DNA of 64,000 nt from an uncultured Prevotella sp. GTDB taxonomy: Bacteria > Bacteroidota > Bacteroidia > Bacteroidales > Bacteroidaceae. Below are positions 34,858 to 45,248 of this stretch, one piece after another. Made by a program: the position numbers and the translations under genes. The stretch spans positions 62,001 to 126,000 of the forward strand of contig CAMVUM010000005.1 of assembly GCA_947170725.1 (NCBI GenBank), in the 5' to 3' direction. Under the pieces are notes generated by a model. It had not been told where the DNA came from, did no database searches, and saw only the letters and a program-made list of their open reading frames with translations. The first letter of the stretch is position 1; every line of letters begins with the position of its first letter.

Positions 34858-35898
34858 TTATGCCAACAGCTTAATCATTTCGTCTATCGTCTGAACCGAC
34901 CGGCCTTTGAATGAATATGCGTCCGCTGTAATCGTGAGATGTATGTCCGCCGATTGTTCAGCTTCGTTATGACAGGAACCGGCATGTTCCATGCTTGTCT
35001 CATATTCTTCCTCCGTACTTATTTCGTTGCGCAGAAGCGCTTTGCGTACCATGGCCACGCGGCGGGCGTCGACACCGGGCGCGACATACAGGCGGGCGCG
35101 CCGTTCCGTCGTGTGATTGAGCGTGAAAAGTCCCGTCATCGCGTCGAACGTGATGCTGCTGTTCTCGAAGAAATCCGGCAGCCGGCCGTTGAGGGCAAGG
35201 TCCTCGGGTGTTCCCGTGGTGACACCGCTGCGCGACATGAGCCAAACCGTGTCCGCAATCTGAAGGGCCAGCTCGACGTCGTGGGTGGAAAGAAACACCG
35301 TCTTCTCCATCTCGCGGCTGATACGGTGGAGGAGCTGCATGGTTTCAATCTTGCTCGGATAGTCGAGAAAGGCGGTCGGCTCGTCGAGGATAATGACCGG
35401 CGTCTGTTGGGCCAGCGCCTTGGCAATCATTACCTTCTGGCGCTCGCCGTCGCTCAGCGTGCCGACCATGCGGCGGGCAATCGCCGTGATGCCGGTCAGC
35501 GCGATGGCCTCGTCGACAATCTCCATGTCGGCAGCGGAACAACGGCCCCAGAATCCGGTGTATGGCGAGCGGCCCATGGCCACCATCTGACGGACGGTCA
35601 TGTTGTGGATGTCGGGCTTGTCAGTCAGTACGATGCCGATGGTGCGGGCCAGTAGGCTGTCGCTGTAGTCGTCCAACTCCGTCTCCGCGACATAGATATG
35701 GCCGGAAAGCCTGGGCTGAAATGCCGCCATCGTGCGCAGAAGCGTGCTCTTGCCGACGCCGTTCGCCCCGAGCAGACACGTCAGTTCACCCTCGCGGACG
35801 GCCGCGCAGATGTCTGTGACCACTGCGGCGACGTTGCCGTTCGTCCTGTAGCCTATCGTCAGATGGTCCAGCCGTATCGTTTCCTTTGCTTTCTTCAT
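34858..35898 (-). CDS. FecE/BtuD-type ABC transporter ATP-binding protein
   Basis: A 346-residue ATPase. Walker A is GANGVGKST near residue 44, the signature LSDGERQKVMIAKAL, Walker B VIILDEPTAFLD and the H-loop STHDVELAL. The order and the long helical insert around TDKPDIHNMTVRQMVAMGRS fit the iron-siderophore/cobalamin importer class. About 90 extra residues after the core (from about 255) form a C-terminal domain. No permease or binding protein is adjacent, so its partners are encoded elsewhere. The substrate (heme, siderophore or cobalamin) is unknown. Confidence 0.87.
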   Translation of the reverse strand: MKKAKETIRLDHLTIGYRTNGNVAAVVTDICAAVREGELTCLLGANGVGKSTLLRTMAAFQPRLSGHIYVAETELDDYSDSLLARTIGIVLTDKPDIHNMTVRQMVAMGRSPYTGFWGRCSAADMEIVDEAIALTGITAIARRMVGTLSDGERQKVMIAKALAQQTPVIILDEPTAFLDYPSKIETMQLLHRISREMEKTVFLSTHDVELALQIADTVWLMSRSGVTTGTPEDLALNGRLPDFFENSSITFDAMTGLFTLNHTTERRARLYVAPGVDARRVAMVRKALLRNEISTEEEYETSMEHAGSCHNEAEQSADIHLTITADAYSFKGRSVQTIDEMIKLLA

Positions 35899-35932
35899 AC
35901 TGTCTTTCTCTTAGTTATTATATGTTATATCG

Positions 35933-36004
35933 CAAACGCAAAGGCGCAAAGTTTATTCTCTTGCGATAAAGTCATTCGCGCCATCCTTTGCGCATTCGCG
36001 TTTG
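35933..36004. terminator. Inverted repeat between the helicase and ABC ATPase genes
   Basis: CAAACGCAAAGGCGCAAAG (35933-35951) pairs with CTTTGCGCATTCGCGTTTG (35986-36004) at 16 of 19 positions around a 34-nt loop. No clear T-run follows, so termination is tentative. Confidence 0.45.
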
Positions 36005-36025
36005 GTTAGGTATTTGCAATCAGTG

Positions 36026-36069
36026 TCAGAATGCGGTACTATATCAGAATGCAATTTATGTCAGAATGC
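36026..36069 (-). repeat. 17-18-bp tandem repeat at the helicase gene end
   Basis: TCAGAATGC starts at 36026, 36044 and 36061. On the minus strand the first unit is the coding end of the helicase gene (CGC ATT CTG ACA, then TAA); the next two copies lie just beyond the stop. Confidence 0.7.
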
Positions 36070-39000
36070 GGTATCTCTTTATCAGCTCGGCGAACAGCGC
36101 GTTTTCCTTCAGCACCTCCACGTTTCCCGTCATGATCATCTGGCGGCGGGCCCTCGTGAGGGCCACGTTGAGCTTGCGGTCTATCGTCCGTCCGTTCTCG
36201 GTGAAGCAGTTGGCTGTCAGGAAGGCCAGCTGGCTGCGTCGCTGGACGGTGAAGGAATAGATGATGACGTCGCGCTGACTGCCCTGATAGCGTTCCACGG
36301 TGTCGATGGAAATGCGGTCGGCCTCGGCAACGCCGTTCTTCACAATCTCGCCGCGTATGGCTGCAATCTGATTGCGGTAGGGTACGATGATACCTATGGT
36401 GCGCTCGGAGTCAAACCGTTCGCCGTAGAAGCGGCGTATGCGGGCCACGATGTCGGCCACGATGCGGGCCTCGCTCATGTTGACCTTGTCCGATGACGAC
36501 TCGTCGCGGCACGGGGCGGACGGAATGAACATCATGCGGTGGCGTTTGAGCATGTCGTCCGCGTCGTCACGCGACGGCATGTCGTATCCCAACGTGTCTT
36601 CCTCCTGATGGGGACACGGCACAGGCGTGAGCTTCTCGCCGGCGTAGAACATCTCACAGGCAAAGGCGGCTACTTCAGGGTGCATGCGGCCGTGGCGTCG
36701 CAGTATGCCCACGGTGTGGCTGCGGCCGGAGCGCCGTTCGATGTCGATGAGCCGTTCGAAAAGCGATCGGCGGCAGTCCGTCAGGCAGACGGCGTGAAGC
36801 CGCGGGTCGTCAACGCGAGAATCCTGTTCTGATTGCTGGACTACGGCGGGCAGCTGCTTGTGGTCTCCAACGAGAATGAAGCGGTCAATGTAGCACCGTC
36901 CCAGCCCGTCGTGGGCTGCGAGAAGACCAATGACGGCCGGTTCGAGAATCTGTGAAGCCTCGTCGACGATGGCGAGGGAGAAGTGTTTGAGGCCGAATAT
37001 GAACGGCCGCGACTGCATGGTCGATGTTGTCCCGACGACGACGCGCGTTTCGGTGATGCGCTGTTTTATCGTGTCCAGCCGCGGTTTGTCCCCGAGCGAT
37101 GCCTCCAAGAGACTGTCGCGGAAGCGCGGGTCGCAGGACGCCTCGCCGCCGATGCGCAGGAAACCGATGCCGGCCTCAGTGAGCATGGAGCATATTTCGT
37201 CGACGGCGCGGTTGGTGTAGGACAGCAGGAGTATGGACGAGTGGGGTGCCGTCAGTTCTTCTTCGATCATGAACCGCAATGCCATTGATGTCTTGCCCGT
37301 GCCCGGAGGGCCTACGAGAAGATAGTAGTCGCGTGTCTGGCGGGCTTCCAGGAGTATGTCGTCATAATTCGGGTGATAGCTCCGCGATAGCCTGACAGCG
37401 GTGTCCGTGAGCGGCGGCCGCTGGCCGAGAAGCAGCTGGCGGCGGTGGTCCGGTGCGGTGATGAATGTATGGAGGCCGCGCAGATGGCCCACTGTTCCCA
37501 CGTCGCCGGCCGCATGTTCAATGGCAAAGCGCCGGCCGCAGAAAATTTCCGGATTGCGCTGCGGGTTGCTCAGCCGCATCACGGCCCTGACAGTGTCAAT
37601 CTCTTCGATGGTAGCCTTGTATAGCAGGCTCCGCCGTATGTCAGGCGTGTCGCGGTAGGTGTAGAGGTAGACCATGTCGCCGCGGCGGAAAGTGGAGGCC
37701 CCTTGAGCCGCCACTCCTGTCACCCCAAGGATGGAAGAACTGCTGTCTGACGTAGTGTAGGAGTAGGGTAAGAGGTGGAGACAGATGATGTCGTCATCGT
37801 TATATGTGTCTTTCCCTTTGTCAGACCGCAGGCTGTCTTCCCTTGTGGTGGACGAAAGGGAGGTTTTCAGGGCTTCGGATACCTCTCCAAACAGAATGGC
37901 TCCCGTCTCGATCTTTTCATGCAGCGGCATGTTCCAAAGGTCGGCCACTGAGCCGGACGAGCTTTTGCCTGTACCGACACGCGAGGCCAGCTGTTCGCGG
38001 TAGACAAAGGTCATCATGCGTTCGAAGTATGCCTGTTCGAGCGGCGGAAGGACATGCAGCGGTGCCGTGACGGCCTCGGTCTGGGGCCGTATGTAGTTGT
38101 TGAAGAAGGTTCCGTTGAGGTTTCGCTCGTTTATTGTTTCGGCTGAAAGGCGGCCGAGAATACAGCCAAAACCGTTGCTCGCGATGTGATATTCGCCGGC
38201 AACGATGCGGTTGCGCAGCTTGATGGCCTCGTTGAAGAGGGCGCGGTAGAAGCTGACGGTCATCAGTCCGTCCTTTGCCGGATAGCGGGAATAGAGCAGC
38301 CGCATGTCCGTGTGGCGGTGGCTTAAGCCGAAGTTGTGTTGCAGAACGCCGTAATAGAGCAGCAGCTGGACGTAGTGAGCCTCCGTGTAGGCCATTCCGT
38401 CCCGTCCCACAATCCTTGCCTTACCTGATTTCTGCTCTACAAGCAGGCGGAAATCCGTTGTCATGAGGTCGGCACGGCCTTGCAGTCCGAGCCGTTCGCA
38501 GACGAACGACGGTTCCAGTACGGCCTTGGCTATGTCGAACGACGGTTCTGCGCCGCGTTGCGACAGCTCTGCGCCATGCTCGGGCGTGCTTGACTCTTCG
38601 CCGGCTGGAGTGTCGCCGTAGCTTCCGAACAGCGTTTCCACGGCCTCACGGATGTTCTCCGTTTGGCTGGTGGCGTCGCTCTTGAATGCGGCGGGGGCGA
38701 AGTTGGGGCATGTACAGAACTGCAGGGCTTCATCACGGAAGGACTCCATGATGGTATTGTTGATGCTGAAATGCTGTGGATTGTTGATTATGCCGTCGAG
38801 GGAGCGGCCCGCGAAGTTACCGAGAAGAATGGGCTGGCTGTTCGCCCGCTGGCGGAGGCGGTTGATGGTGTATGCCAGCGGATGGTGGCCGTAGTCGGTG
38901 AAGCAAGCGGCAAGGGAACTGATGTCTATGAGGAAGTCCGGTTCAACGACGACGAGCTGCGGGCTGACGATGTCATCCTCGATGTGACAGTCAAGCAGGT

Positions 39001-39568
39001 TGAGCTGCATACCTTCGTGCAACAGCTGCCGTAGATAGTCCATATCGACGCCGCGGTCAGCCTGTCCGTAGTCGCTGCGTATGGTGCGGGTGCCGGATTC
39101 GAGGTCGGCGGTGACATAGATGTAATCCTCGTCCCACCTGTCAACGATGCAACGGATGCACCGCATGTCAATCCTTCTGTTGCCGTCGGCCGGCCGGCCC
39201 GTGTGGGGAAGGATTCGGGTGAGCCGCGGGGGCACGTTGTCGGCCAATATGGCGGAAATGAATATAGTGAGGGCGCGGACGTCATACATCAGCTCGCTGT
39301 GGCTCAACTCGTCCTTGCGGTTGGAGTGGCGTCGCATGAGCTGTATCTCGTGCCGGTCATGTTCAGCCACGCCGTAGCGTCGGCAGAGGTGGTCCACCTG
39401 TGAAAAAAGATTGCCGAAGCCCGTCCGTCCGCCTTCCGATGCTGCTTCACAAGCCAGCAACAGCGTCTCGTGAAGCAGCCGGTTGCGTGACGCGCCGCCC
39501 GAAGTGGCCGTAGCCACCTCGAAGCAGCGGTCAAAGAGTTCACCGGAGGTTATCTGTTGAGCCTCCAT
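36056..39568 (-). CDS. Dna2-like nuclease-helicase (PD-(D/E)XK nuclease fused to SF1 helicase)
   Basis: A 1170-residue protein. Residues about 355-410 look like a Cas4/RecB-type nuclease: [10 protein letters not shown] (Asp367), LVEQKSGKA (Glu378, Lys380) and QLLLYYGVL, the QxxxY motif. The helicase part begins near 745 with [14 protein letters not shown] (Walker A, 753-760), then [11 protein letters not shown] (motif II), [13 protein letters not shown] (motif III), [14 protein letters not shown] and [13 protein letters not shown] (motifs V-VI). That order matches the Dna2/UPF1-like SF1B group, implying 5'-3' unwinding and flap or end processing. Cys pairs at 137/140 and 285/287 might support an Fe-S site, unproven. 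The gene overlaps cysS by 19 bp, so it is translationally coupled. Confidence 0.85.
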   Translation of the reverse strand: MEAQQITSGELFDRCFEVATATSGGASRNRLLHETLLLACEAASEGGRTGFGNLFSQVDHLCRRYGVAEHDRHEIQLMRRHSNRKDELSHSELMYDVRALTIFISAILADNVPPRLTRILPHTGRPADGNRRIDMRCIRCIVDRWDEDYIYVTADLESGTRTIRSDYGQADRGVDMDYLRQLLHEGMQLNLLDCHIEDDIVSPQLVVVEPDFLIDISSLAACFTDYGHHPLAYTINRLRQRANSQPILLGNFAGRSLDGIINNPQHFSINNTIMESFRDEALQFCTCPNFAPAAFKSDATSQTENIREAVETLFGSYGDTPAGEESSTPEHGAELSQRGAEPSFDIAKAVLEPSFVCERLGLQGRADLMTTDFRLLVEQKSGKARIVGRDGMAYTEAHYVQLLLYYGVLQHNFGLSHRHTDMRLLYSRYPAKDGLMTVSFYRALFNEAIKLRNRIVAGEYHIASNGFGCILGRLSAETINERNLNGTFFNNYIRPQTEAVTAPLHVLPPLEQAYFERMMTFVYREQLASRVGTGKSSSGSVADLWNMPLHEKIETGAILFGEVSEALKTSLSSTTREDSLRSDKGKDTYNDDDIICLHLLPYSYTTSDSSSSILGVTGVAAQGASTFRRGDMVYLYTYRDTPDIRRSLLYKATIEEIDTVRAVMRLSNPQRNPEIFCGRRFAIEHAAGDVGTVGHLRGLHTFITAPDHRRQLLLGQRPPLTDTAVRLSRSYHPNYDDILLEARQTRDYYLLVGPPGTGKTSMALRFMIEEELTAPHSSILLLSYTNRAVDEICSMLTEAGIGFLRIGGEASCDPRFRDSLLEASLGDKPRLDTIKQRITETRVVVGTTSTMQSRPFIFGLKHFSLAIVDEASQILEPAVIGLLAAHDGLGRCYIDRFILVGDHKQLPAVVQQSEQDSRVDDPRLHAVCLTDCRRSLFERLIDIERRSGRSHTVGILRRHGRMHPEVAAFACEMFYAGEKLTPVPCPHQEEDTLGYDMPSRDDADDMLKRHRMMFIPSAPCRDESSSDKVNMSEARIVADIVARIRRFYGERFDSERTIGIIVPYRNQIAAIRGEIVKNGVAEADRISIDTVERYQGSQRDVIIYSFTVQRRSQLAFLTANCFTENGRTIDRKLNVALTRARRQMIMTGNVEVLKENALFAELIKRYRILT

Positions 39569-41040
39569 GCCACGCCATCCTTGGTGTCCTTCACCTCGAA
39601 GCCGGCGTCCTTTAAGGCATCGCGTATCTGGTCGCAGGTAGCCCAGTCCTTGGCTGCACGGGCCTTGGCGCGCAAGTCAAGCACCATGTCGACCACCTTT
39701 CCGTAGGCTTCCTCGCGTGCGCCGGATGAGCCGCTTTTCTCCTCTTTCAGTCCGAGCAGGTCGAAGGCGAAGAGCCGCATGGTCTCGCAGAGTTCCTTCA
39801 GGCAGTCGGCGCAGATGGTGGCCTTATGGTCAACGAGGCGGTTGACAACGCCGCAAGCTTCGAACAGATGGCTGATGACCATCGGCGTGGCGAAGTCGTC
39901 GTTCATGGCGTCGTAGCACTTCTGGCGCAATTCCTTGACGACTTTCTCCGTCTGCGGGTCACACTTGTCCGACACGGTGATGCGCTCCAGGTCGCTGATT
40001 CCGTTCATCAGGCGCTCCAGTCCCTTCTCGCTGGCCTTGAGGGCTTCGTTTGAGAAGTCCACCGTTCCGCGGTAGTGGGCCGAGAGAATGAAGAAGCGTA
40101 TGGTCATGGGGCTGTAAGCCTGTTCGAGCGACGGGTGGCTGCCGGTGAAGAACTGTTCCAGCGTGATGAAATTTCCGAGGCTCTTTCCCATCTTCTTTCC
40201 GTTGATGGTTATCATGTTGTTGTGCATCCAGTAGCGCACCATCTGGTCGCCCTGGCTGGCCACGGCCTGCGCGATTTCACATTCGTGATGGGGGAAGACG
40301 AGGTCGAGTCCGCCGCCGTGGATGTCGAAGTGTGCACCGAGATACTTCCGGCCCATTGCCGTGCACTCGCAGTGCCATCCTGGGAATCCGTCGCTCCAGG
40401 GGCTTGGCCATCGCATGATATGCTCCGGCTGGGCTTTCTTCCACAGTGCGAAGTCAACCTGATTGCGCTTCTCGCCCACGCCGTCAAGCTCACGGCTGGC
40501 GTTGACAACGTCGTCGAGGTTGCGGCCGGACAGAACGCCGTACTTATGGTCGCGGTTGTATTTTTCCACATCGAAGTATATCGAGCCGTTGCTCTCGTAG
40601 GCATAGCCGTTGTCGAGTATCTTCTGGACGAGCTGCTGCTGTTCGATTATATGTCCCGTGGCGTGGGGTTCGATGCTTGGGGGCAGTACGCCGAGCGCCT
40701 CCATGGCTTCATGGTAGCGGTTGGTGTAGTGCTGTGCTATCTCCATCGGTTCGAGCTGCTCCAGACGTGCCTTTTTTGCAATCTTGTCGTCGCCGTCGTC
40801 GGCGTCATGTTCCAGATGGCCTACGTCGGTGATGTTGCGCACGTAGCGCACCTTATATCCCAGATGGCGCAGATAGCGGAATACGAGGTCGAAGGTTATG
40901 GCGGGACGGGCGTGTCCCAGGTGGGGATCGCCGTAGACGGTCGGTCCGCAGACATACATGCCCACGTTCGGGGCATGGAGTGGCTCGAAAGCCTCCTTGC
41001 GGCGGCTGAGCGTGTTATATATAAGAAGTGTCTGTTCCAT
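39550..41040 (-). CDS. cysS: Cysteine--tRNA ligase
   Basis: A 496-residue class I synthetase. [19 protein letters not shown] has the first zinc Cys and the HIGH equivalent (HLGH); [14 protein letters not shown] and HHECEIAQ provide the remaining zinc ligands; [13 protein letters not shown] is the KMSKS loop with Gly in the third position; the C-terminal part has the anticodon-recognition helices ([20 protein letters not shown]). Length and motif order are normal. It is followed with a 19-bp overlap by the nuclease-helicase gene. The promoter lies 26 nt upstream of the ATG. Confidence 0.97.
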   Translation of the reverse strand: MEQTLLIYNTLSRRKEAFEPLHAPNVGMYVCGPTVYGDPHLGHARPAITFDLVFRYLRHLGYKVRYVRNITDVGHLEHDADDGDDKIAKKARLEQLEPMEIAQHYTNRYHEAMEALGVLPPSIEPHATGHIIEQQQLVQKILDNGYAYESNGSIYFDVEKYNRDHKYGVLSGRNLDDVVNASRELDGVGEKRNQVDFALWKKAQPEHIMRWPSPWSDGFPGWHCECTAMGRKYLGAHFDIHGGGLDLVFPHHECEIAQAVASQGDQMVRYWMHNNMITINGKKMGKSLGNFITLEQFFTGSHPSLEQAYSPMTIRFFILSAHYRGTVDFSNEALKASEKGLERLMNGISDLERITVSDKCDPQTEKVVKELRQKCYDAMNDDFATPMVISHLFEACGVVNRLVDHKATICADCLKELCETMRLFAFDLLGLKEEKSGSSGAREEAYGKVVDMVLDLRAKARAAKDWATCDQIRDALKDAGFEVKDTKDGVAWRLNR

Positions 41041-41066
41041 AAGTCAGTTATGAATATTAGCAGATG

Positions 41067-41074
41067 CAAAGATA
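41067..41074 (-). promoter_or_regulatory. -7 promoter box of cysS
   Basis: TATCTTTG on the minus strand, about 26 nt before the ATG. No good -33 element at the usual distance. Confidence 0.55.
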
Positions 41075-41217
41075 ATGCAATTTTCCGACAGAGCGTACAA
41101 GAATCGGAAAAAAAGCCCCACCACGGCCCTCCCCATAGTTAGGGTGCCTGCGAGATGACGTATCTACAAATCCCTTCATCTGCGTAGGTTCGTCCCCTTT
41201 GTGGAGGGGCTTCTTAT

Positions 41218-41597
41218 TCGGAAGAATTCGGACAAATGCCTTAAAATCCTTGAAGAATTCAGAAATGAAAATCTTTTGGCCGCAAATTCGCGAGTTTTGC
41301 GCGTGCATCTTTTATCGTCTGAGGGTCAGGGGGTTATAACGTTTTTAGCCGAAGTGTGCAACTTTTTGTCCGCTTTTATTTTGCCGTAAGGGCCTTACGG
41401 CCTTGCAACGGGGCTACCGTTGCATTGCGGCGGTGGCTCCGTTGCAGAGCAACGGTAGCCCCGCTGTAGGGCCGGGAGGGCCCCGTTGCAAGGCAGCGGA
41501 CGATTTTTGGGATGAAAAGGGCAGTGGAATGTAAAAGTTTCGGCTTCGACGCTCTCCAGAATTGAATTTTTCAAATGTTAAATTCCGTGATATTATC
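41218..41597 (-). repeat. Dispersed ~400-bp repeat, copy C, most diverged
   Basis: Same orientation as copy B. The core at 41405-41489 is again exactly 85 nt. The closing stem has changed to GCAACGGGGCT/GGCCCCGTTGC: its outermost C-G pair is now G-C, a two-sided compensatory change, and the innermost pair is a G-U wobble. The reading frame open in copies A and B here meets a TAG. One end lacks the TTTAACA motif. Confidence 0.72.
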
Positions 41598-41636
41598 TTT
41601 ACGTAGGTAAGAGTTCAGAGTGAAGTTCTTATAGTG

Positions 41637-41690
41637 CAGAGTTCAGAGTGATGAGTGAAGAGGTATGATTACTCTTGTTGGCTGAGAAAT
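41637..41690 (+). repeat. Diverged single arm of the 3957-4143 inverted-repeat element
   Basis: The stretch from CAGAGTTCAGAGTGATGAGTG to CTTGTTGGCTGAGAAAT follows the left arm of the 187-bp element with scattered mismatches; no matching right arm is present. The rest of the gap to the CapA gene is empty apart from ATGTCCCTACGG, also seen near 4057 and 42775. Confidence 0.55.
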
Positions 41691-41832
41691 GGGGGCGTAA
41701 AGGAACACATGGGATTGCTACGGAACCCGCCGCTTGTTTGCGGACAAAAACAAGAATATGTCCCTACGGTTGGCTTCAATTCCGCCATTTGTTTGCAACC
41801 GTCGGTTTTTATCCCCCTGCTACGTTCACCAT

Positions 41833-42765
41833 CTACTGTTCTTCCGTCACCCTCGGTCGGCAGCGGTTGATTTCTATCGGTATGGCGGCGAATCGGAGGA
41901 CGGTTGGCGTGACGGTCAGACGGGCGACGATAGCACGGCGGTTGAGCGGGCGGTCAAGGTCGAAGATGAAATTGCCGAGGCTGTAGAAGACGGGGCGGCC
42001 GCGGTATGTCTCAACGTCCTGAGCCGTGTGGGAGTGGTGGCCGATGATGGCGTCGGCACCGGCGTCAATGAGGCGGTGGGCGTCGGCGCGCTGGAGGAGC
42101 GTGGGGTGGAGCGTGTGTTCCGTGCCCCAGTGGAGGCTGACGATGATGCAGGCCGTGGGACAGCGGCGGCGCAGGGCGACGATTGTGTCGCACAGGACGC
42201 CGACGGACGATTCGCATACGCCCGACCGGGAGGCCATCGAGACATAGTTTTCGGACATGACCAGCAGTGACGAAAGCATGTAGACGGGGCGTACCGGTGT
42301 TGCCAGTAGCTGTGGGCGGGCTGCCTCGGCTGCGTTTTCCCCATATCCGAGTGGTGTCATTCCGGCATAGAGGATGTTGCGGTAGGTGTCGGTCAGTCCG
42401 CGGCGGCCTTGATCGATGCTGTGGTTGTTGGCCAGATTGAGGTGGGTCACGCCGTGGCGCCGCAGGACGGGCAGCACGTCGGGCGAGGCTCGGAAGACGA
42501 AGCGCTTGTTCAGGGGGCTTTCGATGTCGGTCGCGGGACATTCCAGATTGGCCACCACGGCGTCGGCCGAGGCGAAAAGTGAGTCTATCGAGGGTGTGAA
42601 CAGAGCGTCGGCGCCGCTGTTTTTTATCACCCGGGCCACATCGCGGCCGAGCATGACGTCGCCCGTGAAGAGGACGTCGAGGCTGTCATCGTCGGCGGGA
42701 AGCGCCGCCGACGCGCATGCCGGAAGAAGCAATATTATTATGAAAGCGAGCGTCGTCTTCATCAT
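41833..42765 (-). CDS. CapA family protein (PGA_cap metallophosphatase-like), lipoprotein
   Basis: About 310 residues from the chosen start MMKTTLAFIIILLLPACAS, which gives a good signal peptide with a lipobox (LLPAC); an upstream in-frame ATG adds 16 unlikely residues. DVLFTGDVMLGRDVARVIK and VVANLECPATD are the calcineurin-like metal-site motifs of the CapA fold; LNLANNHSIDQGRRGLTDTY holds the NH motif and IVSLHWGTEH and IIGHHSHTAQDVETYRG the last histidines. CapA is named for poly-gamma-glutamate capsule assembly in Bacillus, but Bacteroidales homologues stand alone and their substrate is unknown. Exported, probably outer-membrane anchored. Confidence 0.88.
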   Translation of the reverse strand: MMKTTLAFIIILLLPACASAALPADDDSLDVLFTGDVMLGRDVARVIKNSGADALFTPSIDSLFASADAVVANLECPATDIESPLNKRFVFRASPDVLPVLRRHGVTHLNLANNHSIDQGRRGLTDTYRNILYAGMTPLGYGENAAEAARPQLLATPVRPVYMLSSLLVMSENYVSMASRSGVCESSVGVLCDTIVALRRRCPTACIIVSLHWGTEHTLHPTLLQRADAHRLIDAGADAIIGHHSHTAQDVETYRGRPVFYSLGNFIFDLDRPLNRRAIVARLTVTPTVLRFAAIPIEINRCRPRVTEEQ

Positions 42766-42855
42766 GTATCGGAATATGTCCCTACGGCCGGTATGAACCG
42801 GCCTCCTTTGCAATGTGATTCATCTGTATTCCAATGTCCCCTTGCATAACAACAC

Positions 42856-45246
42856 CTAACATCCCGAACTGTAGAATATCAATTCGTTGTCCGCGGGCAC
42901 AGAGTCGGGCAGTATTATCTCCTCCATCCACTCCGGAACGCCGTAGCGTGGACTGGCGTCGAGCATCTTCTGCCACTGCTCGTCGGTCAGGCGGTTGCCC
43001 GGCGGCAGACGGAACTCGCGGTAGGAGAAGACGGCGCCGCGCGTCAGGTGGAGCAGTCCGTTGATTTCTACGACCACGAAGATGTCGTCTACCGTGCCCA
43101 CAGCCTCGTGGAGTATGCCTCGGTCGGGATTGTTCGATGCGTTGGCCGTATAGACATCGGCCACCACGGCCACCCGCTTGTCCGGGCCCTGAACGTCCTC
43201 CCACACCATGCCGCTCTCCGACGCCTTTTCCTTTAGGATGTCGAGCGTCAGCCATTCGTACGTGCTGCCCAGCTTCTCGATGCTCCGGAACTCCTCCGCC
43301 GTCAGTTTCCGGCCGTCCAGCTCTTTCTCCGAAATGTCGAGGAGGAAAGCCGTCTGCTCCTCCACCTGCTCCGTCAGCGTGGCCAGACGCGGCGTCATCA
43401 TGTTGTGGCGGCGCAGGACAGTCTCCACAAGCCGCACCAGCGAGAGCGCCTGACGCCAGTAGCCGACGTTCGGTTCGACATACCCCACGACGACAGGGTC
43501 GGGGATGACGCCTCCGCACTCGGCCGCCATAGGCTGTTTGGCATACAGCATGACGTCGTGTTTCAGTTCCGCCCATGAGGCCAGCGACGCGTTGAGGTTC
43601 TTCTTCGCCCACTGCGGCGTGGTCATGAAATAAGGTTGGCGCGGGTCATTCCACTGCTGCATGACCGTCAGGGCGTCCATCCACCGGTTATATACCGTCG
43701 TGTCGCGGCTCAGCAGCGGCATCAGCGCCGTGACGGAGTCCAGCTTGCTTGTGTACCGAGGCCACCGCTCCTGCTCGCAGTAGTCGTCCAGAAGAATCCT
43801 CCGGGCGGTCTGAGAACCGAACGCCGCCATGACGTCGAGGCCCTTGGGGCAGCCGCGCAGGGTCTCCGGCCGCGTCACGACGTCAACCAGTTCCTGAAGC
43901 ACCTCGCTGTCGTAGAGATAGCGCTGGGGCATGAGACAGATTTTCTCGCGGCACGACAGTTCTTCCTTCGGCCGTATGCGCATCTGCCGAAGGCTCTCCG
44001 TGTCAAGACGGCTGGCCAGCCGGGCGAGAAGGCGGTTGTCCTTCATGAGCCTCATCACGTCATAGTCGTCCTTCCGGAGAATGTCCGCCACGTCGAGCAG
44101 CGAAAGGCCGTCGGGCTGGCCCACAAGCAGCGACAGGACGTCGGTGACGCTGACGAGCTGCCGGCGCACGTCGCTGTCCGCGTTCAGGGCGTCGGCCATG
44201 AGCACAAGGCTTCGCAGACGGTCGCTGTCGGACGTGCAGAACGGTGCATGCTGAATCCACATCAGCGTCCGGAAATACTGTTGCATGGCCTGTGTGCGGC
44301 TGTAGTTTCCCCGCGGTTGGAACAGGCTGTACATGAAATAGACGCCCGTATAGCCGAGCAGCGGCGAGAAGTCGTCGCTTCCGGCTATCACCCGTTCCAC
44401 CTCGTTGTCCACCTCGTGGCTATATGTTTCGGGCACGCTTAGCTTGCCGTTTCCCGACAGCCGCCCGGCAACAGCGAGCCACGCCATGGCATAGTCGGCG
44501 GCCTGCCGCGTCTTCTTGTCGGCCGTAGTGACAGCCTTAGCGGCAATGCCATCGTAGAGTCCGCTGACGATGACGTCTATCTTGCGTTTCAGATGTTGCT
44601 TCTCCAGTTCCTGAAGGACGGCGGAGAAATAGATATGGACCATCTGCAGATGGAGATCGGTGGTGATGAAGTTGGGGAAATCGTGATAGTCGTTGTTCTC
44701 GTAGCAGTGGAAGAGCTGTGCGCCCTGTCGCGGGACGATGGCGAAACCGTCTCGCGCGAGCCGCCGGTAGAGTGGAAGCGATAGCTCTTCAAGCTGGAAC
44801 TTGTTGACGATATTGTCGGTGTTGACCCGTCCGCCGTCGGGTACGGTGAAGTTGAGGGCGCGCAGCTCGGCCTCGCGTTTCCTTATACGTTCGATGAAGG
44901 CGGTTTCGCCGGGAGAATATGTCAGCGGCCGGTCGTATAGCGGGCCGTCCATGCGCTCCCACAGCCGGTCGGCATACCATGTTGTCCGGTTGAATATAGC
45001 GCGCAGGGCGTAGTCCTCGAAGCAGTAGCCCTGACGGGCGGCGAAGGCGTTGCGGAGTATGCGGAGGTCGGAAAGACTGAGGCGGGAGATGTCCATCGAG
45101 GTGTCGATCTCGCTGTTGAGGCTTTCCACGTCGATGACGCAGCCCAGGGGAATGAACGGTGTGGGTTTCCGGGTGTTGCTCTGTGGATAGGCGGACAGCG
45201 CGATGATGGCTGCCGCGATGATGGTCTTGATTCTTTTGGTTTGCAT
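42856..45246 (-). CDS. DUF3160 protein with N-terminal YARHG domain
   Basis: A 796-residue secreted protein with a signal peptide (IKTIIAAAIIALSAYPQ). Residues about 55-105 form a YARHG domain: LRILRNAFAARQGYCFEDYA, then FNRTTWYADR. YARHG modules are extracellular and often linked to peptidases or cell-wall functions. The remainder matches DUF3160, including NFITTDLHLQMVHIYFSAVL near 195, GAQLFHCYENNDYHDFP before it, and the C-terminal REFRLPPGNRLTDEQWQKML. The function is unknown. A TATGGGAG repeat patch separates it from the upstream C1 peptidase operon, and 90 bp separate it from the CapA gene downstream. Confidence 0.88.
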   Translation of the reverse strand: MQTKRIKTIIAAAIIALSAYPQSNTRKPTPFIPLGCVIDVESLNSEIDTSMDISRLSLSDLRILRNAFAARQGYCFEDYALRAIFNRTTWYADRLWERMDGPLYDRPLTYSPGETAFIERIRKREAELRALNFTVPDGGRVNTDNIVNKFQLEELSLPLYRRLARDGFAIVPRQGAQLFHCYENNDYHDFPNFITTDLHLQMVHIYFSAVLQELEKQHLKRKIDVIVSGLYDGIAAKAVTTADKKTRQAADYAMAWLAVAGRLSGNGKLSVPETYSHEVDNEVERVIAGSDDFSPLLGYTGVYFMYSLFQPRGNYSRTQAMQQYFRTLMWIQHAPFCTSDSDRLRSLVLMADALNADSDVRRQLVSVTDVLSLLVGQPDGLSLLDVADILRKDDYDVMRLMKDNRLLARLASRLDTESLRQMRIRPKEELSCREKICLMPQRYLYDSEVLQELVDVVTRPETLRGCPKGLDVMAAFGSQTARRILLDDYCEQERWPRYTSKLDSVTALMPLLSRDTTVYNRWMDALTVMQQWNDPRQPYFMTTPQWAKKNLNASLASWAELKHDVMLYAKQPMAAECGGVIPDPVVVGYVEPNVGYWRQALSLVRLVETVLRRHNMMTPRLATLTEQVEEQTAFLLDISEKELDGRKLTAEEFRSIEKLGSTYEWLTLDILKEKASESGMVWEDVQGPDKRVAVVADVYTANASNNPDRGILHEAVGTVDDIFVVVEINGLLHLTRGAVFSYREFRLPPGNRLTDEQWQKMLDASPRYGVPEWMEEIILPDSVPADNELIFYSSGC

Positions 45247-45248
45247 GG

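Noticed and set aside
40075..41142. 355-codon plus-strand frame opposite cysS
   Set aside because: Antisense shadow of a gene with full synthetase motifs; no recognisable domain or promoter of its own.
41057..41308. 83-codon minus-strand ORF near repeat copy C
   Set aside because: It merges the edge of the repeat with non-repeat intergenic DNA; only the repeat-derived part resembles the other copies.
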